Positions 1 to 5,219 of a stretch of 5,219 bases of DNA are shown here, piece after piece. Position 1 is the stretch's first letter. Each line of letters opens with the position of its first letter. The notes beneath the pieces were generated by a model that was not told where the DNA came from, ran no database searches, and saw nothing but the letters and a program-made list of their open reading frames with translations. The DNA comes from Boseongicola sp. SB0662_bin_57 (lineage in GTDB: Bacteria; Pseudomonadota; Alphaproteobacteria; Rhodobacterales; Rhodobacteraceae). A program made the position numbers and the translations under genes. The DNA is taken from NCBI GenBank assembly GCA_009839535.1, contig VXPN01000408.1, positions 1 through 5,219 of the forward strand, read 5' to 3'.

Positions 1-2
1 AA

Positions 3-245
3 TCACATGGCAACCGGATTCAAACGGAATTCCCTACAAATCTGGGCCGCACCCTCTCCACGATCATTCTGACCGACTCGATACCGGATCCGAGAGACGC
101 CATCATCGTTGGTCTCGCCAACGCCTGCGATGTCCTTCGTTTCATGTTCGATCTGGACGCGGAATCCGAACAGCGAATTGAGCAAATTTGCAACATTGAC
201 CTTATCGGCCGCACGGTCGGCGAAGCGGTGAAGCACAACATCGCC
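3..245 (+). other. GPP34/GOLPH3-like C-terminal domain fragment fused to the P450
   Basis: This stretch continues the P450 frame upstream of the Met at base 144. It reads as alpha-helical sequence: a motif IPDPRDAIIVGLANACDVLR (bases 81-140), then RIEQICNIDLIGRTVGEAV (bases 174-230). The order of a D-P-R-D turn, a hydrophobic L-x-x-A-C/S-D-V-L helix, an R-I/V-x-Q segment and a final V-x-x-A-V helix matches my memory of the end of bacterial GPP34 proteins and of human GOLPH3 (LIYLAHASDVL, then RVRQLLDLD). In eukaryotes the domain binds PtdIns4P on Golgi membranes; the role of bacterial members is unclear. Only the last roughly 80 residues fall in the window, so the bulk of the domain, including any lipid-binding site, cannot be checked. 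Confidence 0.65.
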
Positions 246-1613
246 AGCCCACGTGTTCAGCGTATTGTCGGAATCAAGGAATATCCCAAGGTCCATTGGC
301 GCTACCTGTTGCGCAATCCGCATTTGCGGTCCGGCAATGTTCCAGCACTCTTTTCAGATCTTGCGGGAGAATACGGCCCGGTGTTCCAGATCAAGCCGCC
401 ATTCTCGCAATCCCTGATTTTCCTGGCGGGACCCGAAGTCAATCGCTGGGTGCACCGGAAGGGGCGCAATTTCCTTAGATCGGCGGACTACTTCGCCGAC
501 ATCGAAAAGGTGTATGGCGCCCACGGGGTATTCCCCTCGCTCGATGGCGCCGATCATTTCCGGCTCCGAAAGGCGCTGAATCACAGCTATTCCTGCAACA
601 GGCTGGAGGGGCACCTGGATACCCTTTACGCCCGGATCCGGAAGTTCGTCGCCGATTGGGAGGAAGGCGCTCTCCTGCGGCCGGCGAGTGCATGCCGATA
701 TCTGGCCAACACCCAGATTTCCCCGCTCATGGCTGGAATTGACACGCAGGACGTCATCGATGATCTGATAAAGTTCAAGGAACGGGTGCTCCTGACCCAC
801 GTCGCGCGCGTGCTGCCCAAGTTCCTTTCGCACACCCCAGGCATGAAGCGTCGCGCCAAGGCGATCGAATCCGTGGTCGAGCGGGTCCAGTTTGCCCATA
901 CGCCAGCCCAGCGGGTCGGATGTCCGCGCAATCTCGTGGACGACTTGCTCAGTCTCCATGCCAGCGACCCGCAGTTCCTTCCCGAGGCCAACCTGACGTT
1001 CTTCCTCTCTACACCGGCGCTCGCCAGCGTGTATCTCGGAGACATGCTAGGTTTCGCGTTGTACTCCATGGCGTCGCACCGCGAGGTTCACGAGAGCATC
1101 CAGAACGAGGCGGATGCGCTTTTTGGCGCCGGAGACCCGGAAGGGGAGGATCTCTCGAAATCTGCCATCGACGTTACACGCCGTGTCGTCATGGAGTGTC
1201 TGAGGATGTATCCGACGATTCCCATGTCCATCCGCAACGTGATGAACACATGCGTGATAGAAGGCTTCGAGCTGCCGCTTGGCACGCGAGTCCACGTGGC
1301 GCAAACGGCCACGCACTACATGAGCGACCTCTTTCCGGACCCTCTCAGTTTTGACATCGACCGCTATTTGCCGTCGCGAAACGAGCATCTCGGCACCGCC
1401 TACGCACCGTACGGGCTGGGCACGCATTTGTGTCTCGGCTTCCGCTGGGTGGAACTGCAACTGGCAATCAACCTGCTGATGATTGCACATTACTTTACGC
1501 TTGAGGTCTTTCCTGCCGATCGCCCACTCAGGCTCAGCCCATTTCCGTCCATGTCCCCCAGCAAGTCGCTGCGGCTGAAGATTGCGGAGAAAAGGCACAA
1601 ACTGCCTGCCTGA
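3..1613 (+). CDS. Cytochrome P450 with N-terminal GPP34-like region (5' partial)
   Basis: This is a haem-thiolate monooxygenase, cut at its N-terminus by the window edge; 536 residues are visible. Residues are numbered from the in-frame Met at base 144. The P450 part runs from about residue 47 to 489. It shows a helix-C motif (D134-G-A-D-H138-F-R-L-R142), the K-helix ExxR (E351-C-L-R354), a PERF-like segment (F403-D-I-D-R407), and the haem loop YGLGTHLCLG (423-432) with proximal ligand C430. F is replaced by Y and the usual R/H is H428. Helix I (about 286-308) lacks the usual A/G-G-x-D/E-T-T/S. Before base 144 the frame is open for 47 codons with no stop, and base 144 has no Shine-Dalgarno, so the start lies outside the window. 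These codons and residues 1-33 resemble the C-terminus of GPP34 proteins. No signal peptide or membrane anchor is visible. P450 identity is near certain; redox partner and substrate are unknown. Confidence 0.95.
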   Translation, partial: SHGNRIQTEFPTNLGRTLSTIILTDSIPDPRDAIIVGLANACDVLRFMFDLDAESEQRIEQICNIDLIGRTVGEAVKHNIASPRVQRIVGIKEYPKVHWRYLLRNPHLRSGNVPALFSDLAGEYGPVFQIKPPFSQSLIFLAGPEVNRWVHRKGRNFLRSADYFADIEKVYGAHGVFPSLDGADHFRLRKALNHSYSCNRLEGHLDTLYARIRKFVADWEEGALLRPASACRYLANTQISPLMAGIDTQDVIDDLIKFKERVLLTHVARVLPKFLSHTPGMKRRAKAIESVVERVQFAHTPAQRVGCPRNLVDDLLSLHASDPQFLPEANLTFFLSTPALASVYLGDMLGFALYSMASHREVHESIQNEADALFGAGDPEGEDLSKSAIDVTRRVVMECLRMYPTIPMSIRNVMNTCVIEGFELPLGTRVHVAQTATHYMSDLFPDPLSFDIDRYLPSRNEHLGTAYAPYGLGTHLCLGFRWVELQLAINLLMIAHYFTLEVFPADRPLRLSPFPSMSPSKSLRLKIAEKRHKLPA

Positions 1614-1887
1614 CACGTGAATTCCGGTGGCGGCTGGCTGAACGCGCTCCTTGGCCAGTGACTCAGCTCTCACCTTGATCCCGTTCCCGCACATGCACCC
1701 GGAAGACTGGACGCACGGTCTTCCAATGTCCGTGCCTTCCGCAAAGATCATGCAATTGTCCACGGATCGCCATTGGAGCAAACCGAGCCGTAGCGGTTCC
1801 GCATCCCGTCGTCCGGATGCCTGGCCAATCTCATCGGGAAGAAAGGTTGGCAGAAATGTCCTCTTCCGATCATTGGCGTGACTGCTT
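1614..1887. other. Intergenic stretch downstream of the P450, no gene recognised
   Basis: There is no convincing coding frame on either strand. Open frames crossing this stretch carry no motif I recognise. The only structure seen is an inverted repeat GGAAGAC (1701-1707) / GTCTTCC (1718-1724) with a 10-base loop. No T-run follows it on either strand, so it is a weak terminator candidate for the P450. A palindromic CACGTG lies just after the P450 stop (1614-1619). Confidence 0.5.
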
Positions 1888-1914
1888 CCCGTGGTGCAGG
1901 ACGGGGTTTTCCGC
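1888..1914 (-). repeat. Hairpin-forming repeat copy B at the TnpB 3' end
   Basis: Plus-strand CCCGT (1888-1892) and ACGGG (1901-1905) can form a short stem with an 8-base loop. The block shares AGGACGGGGT (1898-1907) exactly with copy A at 2325-2334. It falls where the right-end hairpin of an IS200/IS605 element is expected, overlapping the coding tail of tnpB. Nearby are a CTTCAG-G-CTGAAG palindrome (1914-1926) and a TGGGC/GCCCA hairpin (1927-1941), so the remnant's 3' end is rich in foldback structure. Its reading as an IS end is inference from position and sequence type. Confidence 0.5.
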
Positions 1915-2251
1915 TTCAGGCTGAAGTGGGCGATTTGCCCATCTTGCGCAAGCCTATGCAGGCAGAGACGGACAGCCCTTCCGCCATCAGCGCCAGGATG
2001 CCTTGCCGCCGGAAGGTCACGGCGTTGGTGTCCCGGTCATGCTTTCGGCCCCGGAGGCCAGGCATGTCCGGCGCCGAACCGAAAGCGGCAGCTCCCGGGG
2101 CCTTCGTGCCGTTGCCCCAACAGGTCTTGCTGGACGCAAGCCACCGGTCCACCTTTGTCAGGCGCTTCCGCGGCCATTCGACCTTGCAATCCAGCTTGCG
2201 CACAAGGCCGCCCCACGTCGCGTCCTGCGGTGGGGGCGCCGCTCGACCTCA
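1888..2251 (-). pseudogene. Decayed C-terminal remnant of a TnpB (IS200/IS605-type OrfB)
   Basis: On the minus strand a frame opens after a stop at 2249-2251 and ends at a TGA (1916-1918). It carries recognisable TnpB C-terminal landmarks in order: a T-W-G-G-L-V-R-K-L segment (like the usual W-G-E-F-x-R-x-L), KVDRWLASSKTC (family: VDRWFPSSKTC), a HDRDTNA motif with the RuvC-III Asp, and AEGLSVSAC near the end. The zinc ribbon is broken: the first Cys survives, but the partner is Asn in C-W-G-N-G, and the second pair has become M-P-G-L. The N-terminal three quarters, including the other RuvC acidic residues, are absent. The frame breaks early; shortly after its stop another frame reads KRKTPSCTTG, like a TnpB tail. 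No tnpA is present. TnpB proteins are RNA-guided nucleases of IS605-type transposons; this copy must be inactive. Confidence 0.8.
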
Positions 2252-2314
2252 TTCGCAAACATGTCGAAGCCCTGCGTGCCCCAAGGAACCGTCATGGCGT
2301 CTGCGCCCCGCGCG

Positions 2315-2343
2315 CCCGCCCTGAAGGACGGGGTCTTGCGGCG
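2315..2343 (-). repeat. Hairpin-forming repeat copy A, IS605-end-like
   Basis: Plus-strand CCCGCCC-TGAA-GGACGGG (2315-2332) folds with one mismatch into a tight stem. On the minus strand it reads ACCCCGTCCTTCAGGGCGGG, the GC-rich foldback that I associate with the 3' end of tnpB genes. Translated on the minus strand it gives R-R-K-T-P-S-F-R-A-G, again like a TnpB C-terminal tail. It lies upstream of the TnpB remnant, not downstream, so it may come from a second, otherwise deleted copy or from the left end of the same element. It shares AGGACGGGGT with copy B, 427 bases away. Confidence 0.5.
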
Positions 2344-2356
2344 AATCCGACAAGAC
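2333..2356 (-). terminator. Possible terminator hairpin after the exporter gene
   Basis: GTCTTGCGG and CCGACAAGAC form an inverted repeat (stem of 9 pairs with one bulged A, loop CGAAT) 19 bases beyond the exporter stop codon. It adjoins the GC-rich hairpin of repeat copy A, so two stems sit back to back. There is no T-run, so rho-independent termination is unproven. The structure may simply be part of the IS remnant. Confidence 0.3.
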
Positions 2357-2374
2357 AAGGCAAATCCAGGATGC

Positions 2375-4705
2375 TCAATCGGCGTCTTGCCGCAGCCGCT
2401 CCCTTATTTGCTTGGTCGACTCCTTGGCCCCATCAAGCGCTATGAGGAGGGGCGGCAGGAACAGGAAATCCGCCAGCAGGGCGATGACAACCGTTATCCC
2501 CATGAGCAGGCCAAGCGCTTGGTTGCTCGCCAACCCCGACGCTCCGAACACAAGGAATCCGAGCGCGAACACGACAGTCGTCGCAAACAGCGCCTGGCCC
2601 ACCGAGCGAAGTGCGGACTGAACCGACTCTGATGGCAGAAGTCCCTGATTGCGGGCCCGAAGATACTTGGTCAGGAAGTGAATTGTGTCATCGACGATAA
2701 TTCCGAAGGCGAGGGCGGTCACCACTGCAGCGGCAACACCAATCTCACCCACTGCATAGCCCCAAGCGCCTATCGCCATGGCGGCAGGAACGAAATTGGG
2801 TATCAGGCTGATCAGGCCGAAGCGGAGACTTCTGAAGATGAAGATCAGCAGGAACGAGACAACAGTCATCGCGATGACGGTGCCAATGAGCATCTTCTCG
2901 ATGTTTCTCTTGATTGAATAGGCCCCGACAAGGGTTACTCCGGTGGCTCCGGTCTCCAAGCTTGGCGCGTTTTGCCGAAGCCAGGCCTGCGCGCGGTTGT
3001 CAAGACTGATCTTTTCCTTCGCGGACAGTTTCTTCAGCACTACCGTCATGCGCGTGGCAGACCGTTCGACATCAATGAGATTGTTCAGGTCAAGCCCCAT
3101 CGGCAAGGAAAACTCATACAGCAACAGGTATTGCGCGGCGAGGTCGGACTCGTCTGGTACCGTGTAATGGTCCGGGTTGCCGCCATTCAGGGTCTTGTTC
3201 AGCCGCTTAAGGATGTCGGTAATTGCAAAGACGTGTGCGACTTCCGGCTGCGTCCTGTACCAAGAGGCGAATGCGTCGACATCACGCAAGTAACTGACAT
3301 CCGTGATGCCCGCCTCCCTTCCGGCACTGAGCGAATACTCGAACGGTTCCAGTCCGACGAAATTTTCGCTGACGAAGTCAGTGGACCGACGGTATTCGTA
3401 GCTGCTGTCGAGAAGTTCGAGGGGATTCTCGTTGAGTTCGATTCGTGAAATGCCGGCGATGAGCGCGACGATGACCGCCCCGAATGAGATCAGCAATGCA
3501 ATGTGGTGAGAGACGACAAATCGCCCAAAGAGATCGAAGAACGGGCGCTTGCCCGCGCGGAGGGGCCGGGCGCTCACAGGAAGGAGTGAAAGCAATGCAG
3601 GCAATAGCGTAACCGCGTAAACAAAGGCGCACATCGCCCCGAATGCGACGATGTTGCCCATGACGCGAAACGGCGGCATCTCGGAGAAGTTCAGGCTCAG
3701 GAAACCGATTGCGGTCGTAAGTGACGTGAGGAACACCGGCCACATGTTTGATTGAACAGAATGAATCACTGCCTGCTTTCGATCCACGCCCTGCCGCATC
3801 TGGGCCAGCATGCCCTCTATGACATGCATTGAATGCGCGACGGCAACCGCCATCAGGACGAAAATCGCCGCTCCGCTTTCGCCATACATCTTCATGCCGG
3901 TCCAGCCTGCGAATCCAAGGCCAGAAATGATGACCGCAACCAGCATGATGACGACCGCACCCACCGCAGATATCGAACGCAGCAATGCGAACGCCACTGC
4001 CAGCATCGTCAGAAACGCGATCGGTGCGAGTTTCGCCATTTCGTCATTGAGCGCATCGCGGACGGAACGGTTGAGAAAGAGCTCGCCGGTGAGGTGGTAT
4101 TCAATGCCTGCATGGCTGGTTCGGGCCTGGGCGGCGGCGTCATGCAGAAAGTCGACCACCTCCACCTTCGCCTGTTGCCGGCTGGCTTCCGGAAGCACGG
4201 CATTGACCATCAACCCGGCGACGCGCCCATCCCGGGAAACGAAGCGACCAGCGATCTCTTCCGTTCCAAGCGCGATTTCCTTGACCCGTTCAAGGTCACT
4301 GTCAGTCAACCCGGCCGCGTCATCGATCAGCGCCTCGACGATCAACTCGTCTCCGACCCCCCAACTGTGAGAGTAGTTGGTGATCGAGTCGACACGTGTA
4401 ACGAATGGAGTCTGCCAGAGCTGCTCGGTCATCTCCTCGACAGCCACGAGCGCCTCGCGCGTGAATATGGCGCCATCCTTCGGAGCCATGGCCACGAGGA
4501 AGGAGTCGGACAGCGCGTAGGTCTCTTCCAGCTGTTCAAGCGCGACGAGGCGCGGGTCGTCCTTGCTGAAATGGTTTCGAAAATCTACGTCAACCTCAAC
4601 CAACCGCACGACGCCCGCAGCAATCGGAAAGAAAACAAGCGCTGAGACCAACATCGTGAGCCACCGTCGGCTCGTCACGAGTGAAATGAAGGCATCCATG
4701 ATCAC
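2375..4705 (-). CDS. RND/MMPL-family exporter (COG1033 type)
   Basis: This is an inner-membrane, proton-driven exporter of the RND superfamily, 776 residues, full length. The topology is the duplicated RND plan: helix 1 at about 14-36, a periplasmic loop at 37-224, helices 2-6 between 225 and 375, helix 7 at about 399-420, a second periplasmic loop at 421-603, and helices 8-12 between 604 and 756, ending in a short charged tail. Helix 10 carries GIIVDDTIHFL (668-678), where D672/D673 fit the family's proton-relay position. The matching site in helix 4 reads AVAVAHSMHVI, with H291 where Asp is common. Start choice: GTG at 4705 or, two codons later, ATG at 4699; the ATG has a weak AAGAG (4705-4709) five bases upstream and is the more likely start. 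The gene converges on the P450 gene with the TnpB scar between. Family members are linked to lipid or hydrophobic cargo (e.g. hopanoids for HpnN); the cargo here is unknown. Confidence 0.93.
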   Translation of the reverse strand: MIMDAFISLVTSRRWLTMLVSALVFFPIAAGVVRLVEVDVDFRNHFSKDDPRLVALEQLEETYALSDSFLVAMAPKDGAIFTREALVAVEEMTEQLWQTPFVTRVDSITNYSHSWGVGDELIVEALIDDAAGLTDSDLERVKEIALGTEEIAGRFVSRDGRVAGLMVNAVLPEASRQQAKVEVVDFLHDAAAQARTSHAGIEYHLTGELFLNRSVRDALNDEMAKLAPIAFLTMLAVAFALLRSISAVGAVVIMLVAVIISGLGFAGWTGMKMYGESGAAIFVLMAVAVAHSMHVIEGMLAQMRQGVDRKQAVIHSVQSNMWPVFLTSLTTAIGFLSLNFSEMPPFRVMGNIVAFGAMCAFVYAVTLLPALLSLLPVSARPLRAGKRPFFDLFGRFVVSHHIALLISFGAVIVALIAGISRIELNENPLELLDSSYEYRRSTDFVSENFVGLEPFEYSLSAGREAGITDVSYLRDVDAFASWYRTQPEVAHVFAITDILKRLNKTLNGGNPDHYTVPDESDLAAQYLLLYEFSLPMGLDLNNLIDVERSATRMTVVLKKLSAKEKISLDNRAQAWLRQNAPSLETGATGVTLVGAYSIKRNIEKMLIGTVIAMTVVSFLLIFIFRSLRFGLISLIPNFVPAAMAIGAWGYAVGEIGVAAAVVTALAFGIIVDDTIHFLTKYLRARNQGLLPSESVQSALRSVGQALFATTVVFALGFLVFGASGLASNQALGLLMGITVVIALLADFLFLPPLLIALDGAKESTKQIRERLRQDAD

Positions 4706-4719
4706 TCTTGCGTATCATG
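4697..4719. promoter_or_regulatory. Inverted repeat over the exporter start, possible operator
   Basis: CATGAT (4697-4702) and ATCATG (4714-4719) form a perfect 6+6 inverted repeat with an 11-base spacer. It covers the exporter's start codons and half overlaps the predicted -10 box. The 23-bp size suits a dimeric repressor site, but arms this short can arise by chance. No regulator gene is visible in the window. Confidence 0.3.
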
Positions 4720-4739
4720 CACTCGGTGGAAAGTGTCAA
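4711..4739 (-). promoter_or_regulatory. Putative sigma70-like promoter of the exporter gene
   Basis: The minus strand has a perfect TTGACA (-35, bases 4734-4739), a 17-base spacer, and GATACG (-10, bases 4711-4716), which matches TATAAT at only three positions. Transcription would begin around 4703-4706, on or next to the GTG/ATG starts, so the mRNA would be leaderless or nearly so. The -35 is strong and the -10 poor. Confidence 0.4.
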
Positions 4740-5007
4740 TCGACCGCCCTGCCAAACCGTTCCGCCAAATTGACGGGATCAGCGCTTTGTCGATCCAAGG
4801 TCATTGTTGTTCACACGGTGGGTGTGGTTCACGCATGGCGTGATTCCGGGCTCCTGCAGCGAATCGGCACTGCGGACGCTCCAGCCTCGCAAACGGGGGC
4901 GACACGGCGGCAAAACTTCCCTGCGACGATTCCGGATGCGGCACGAGCGAGGGCGAATCGGCAAAAATGCCTTGTCGTGGATGCAGGCCGACGCCGGCGC
5001 TCGGGCG
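4740..5007. other. Intergenic stretch upstream of the exporter, no gene recognised
   Basis: Open frames exist on both strands, but their translations are rich in Arg, Ala and Pro with no recognisable motif, and one of them mostly overlaps the exporter gene. A small CACAC-GGTGG-GTGTG stem sits near 4812-4826, within two GTTCAC direct repeats (4809-4814 and 4828-4833). No RNA gene, origin or insertion sequence was recognised. Confidence 0.45.
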
Positions 5008-5082
5008 TCATAAATCAGGCGTGACGGAGCCGTCCGTGCATTCGCATGGGGTCCGACGACATTTCTGGCCGACGCCCGAGCG
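4998..5082. repeat. 12-bp perfect inverted repeat spanning 85 bp
   Basis: CGCTCGGGCGTC (4998-5009) is the exact inverse of GACGCCCGAGCG (5071-5082), with 61 bases between. Inside lies a GACGG-AG-CCGTC foldback (5023-5034). The right arm also belongs to a local hairpin, CCGACGC-CCGA-GCGTCGG (5069-5086). The left arm contains the stop codon of the right-edge reading frame. The whole could form a branched structure in RNA or mark the ends of a small insertion; neither can be decided here. Confidence 0.5.
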
Positions 5083-5219
5083 TCGGTTCGCGACGTTTCT
5101 TTCCTGGATGTCCTCCGCCGTCAGGCCGTAAAGGAAAGCGGAGACGGGCGAGGCCCGGCTGGCCGTCTCGGACAGGATCTCGACCATCCTTGACCGGTCC
5201 TCCTCAACAAGATCGTCGA
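5008..5219 (-). CDS. Unrecognised protein, partial at the right edge or a 59-residue small protein
   Basis: A minus-strand frame runs from the window edge to a TGA at 5008-5010, giving 69 visible residues. About 80% of its first 41 codons end in G or C, consistent with real coding. It starts D-D-L-V-E-E-D-R and continues ILSETASRASPVSAFLYGL and TAEDIQERN, then becomes Arg- and Cys-rich (KCRRTPCEC) where the inverted repeats overlap it. An internal ATG (5185-5187) is preceded at 11 bases by GAGGAGG (5199-5205), a strong but somewhat distant Shine-Dalgarno, so it could instead be a complete 59-residue protein. The change in composition after the helical part may mean that the original C-terminus was replaced by inserted repeat DNA. 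I do not recognise the family. It lies on the exporter's strand, about 300 bases upstream of it, probably as a separate transcript. Confidence 0.45.
   Translation of the reverse strand, partial: DDLVEEDRSRMVEILSETASRASPVSAFLYGLTAEDIQERNVANRRSGVGQKCRRTPCECTDGSVTPDL

Noticed and set aside
144..1613. P450 starting at the ATG at base 144
   Set aside because: There is no Shine-Dalgarno upstream, the frame is open to the window edge with plausible protein sequence, and a domain-like segment crosses the Met without a break.
1701..1724. GGAAGAC/GTCTTCC hairpin as the P450 terminator
   Set aside because: It lies almost 90 bases after the stop, has no T-run on either strand, and a 7-bp stem with a 10-base loop can occur by chance.
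1047..1781. Long minus-strand open frame of about 240 codons under the P450 3' end
   Set aside because: It is mostly antisense to the well-supported P450, has no recognisable motif, and its composition is typical of a shadow frame.
1878..2632. Overlapping plus-strand open frames through the intergenic region into the exporter's 3' end
   Set aside because: They are Arg/Pro/Ala-rich, without motifs, and lie antisense to the TnpB relic and the exporter.
3833..4645. Plus-strand open frame of 270 codons antisense to the exporter
   Set aside because: The exporter on the other strand has full-length family topology; this frame reads as its complement, with many His, Arg and Asp residues and no domain.
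4563..5024. Plus-strand open frame of 153 codons over the exporter promoter
   Set aside because: Its first third is antisense to the exporter, the remainder has no motif and only moderate third-position bias, and no ribosome site was noted.
1..5219. CRISPR array, tRNA or rRNA genes
   Set aside because: No regularly spaced repeats, cloverleaf-like T-loop (GTTCRANYC) context or rRNA core sequence was noticed on either strand.

Overview
The window looks like a chromosomal piece of a moderately GC-rich Gram-negative bacterium, most likely a proteobacterium. This rests on the COG1033-type RND/MMPL exporter, the general codon use, and a sigma70-like -35 box. The species cannot be named from the sequence.

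Layout. (1) Bases 3-1613, plus strand: a gene cut by the left edge. Most of it is a complete cytochrome P450, but the reading frame stays open to the edge, and the upstream codons resemble the C-terminal helices of GPP34 (GOLPH3-like) proteins. The most likely reading is a GPP34-P450 fusion, not a P450 starting at the first Met at base 144. (2) Bases 1614-2374: about 760 bp without an intact gene. Its right half holds, on the minus strand, the decayed C-terminal part of a TnpB (IS200/IS605-type OrfB) gene with hairpin-forming repeats on both sides. (3) Bases 2375-4705, minus strand: a complete 776-residue, 12-helix RND/MMPL exporter that converges on the P450 gene. (4) Bases 4706-5007: a promoter-like region for the exporter and otherwise unassigned sequence. 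(5) Bases 5008-5219, minus strand: an unrecognised reading frame that either runs in from beyond the right edge or begins at an internal ATG as a 59-residue protein. Its 3' end overlaps inverted repeats.

How the genes may work together is inference. A P450 joined to a domain whose eukaryotic relatives bind membrane phosphoinositide would suit a membrane-lipid or other hydrophobic substrate, and COG1033 exporters are commonly linked to hydrophobic or lipid cargo. The two genes converge and are not an operon, so neighbourhood is the only link visible here. The most unusual items are the fusion, the P450's non-canonical oxygen-binding helix, and the IS605-type scar between the two genes.
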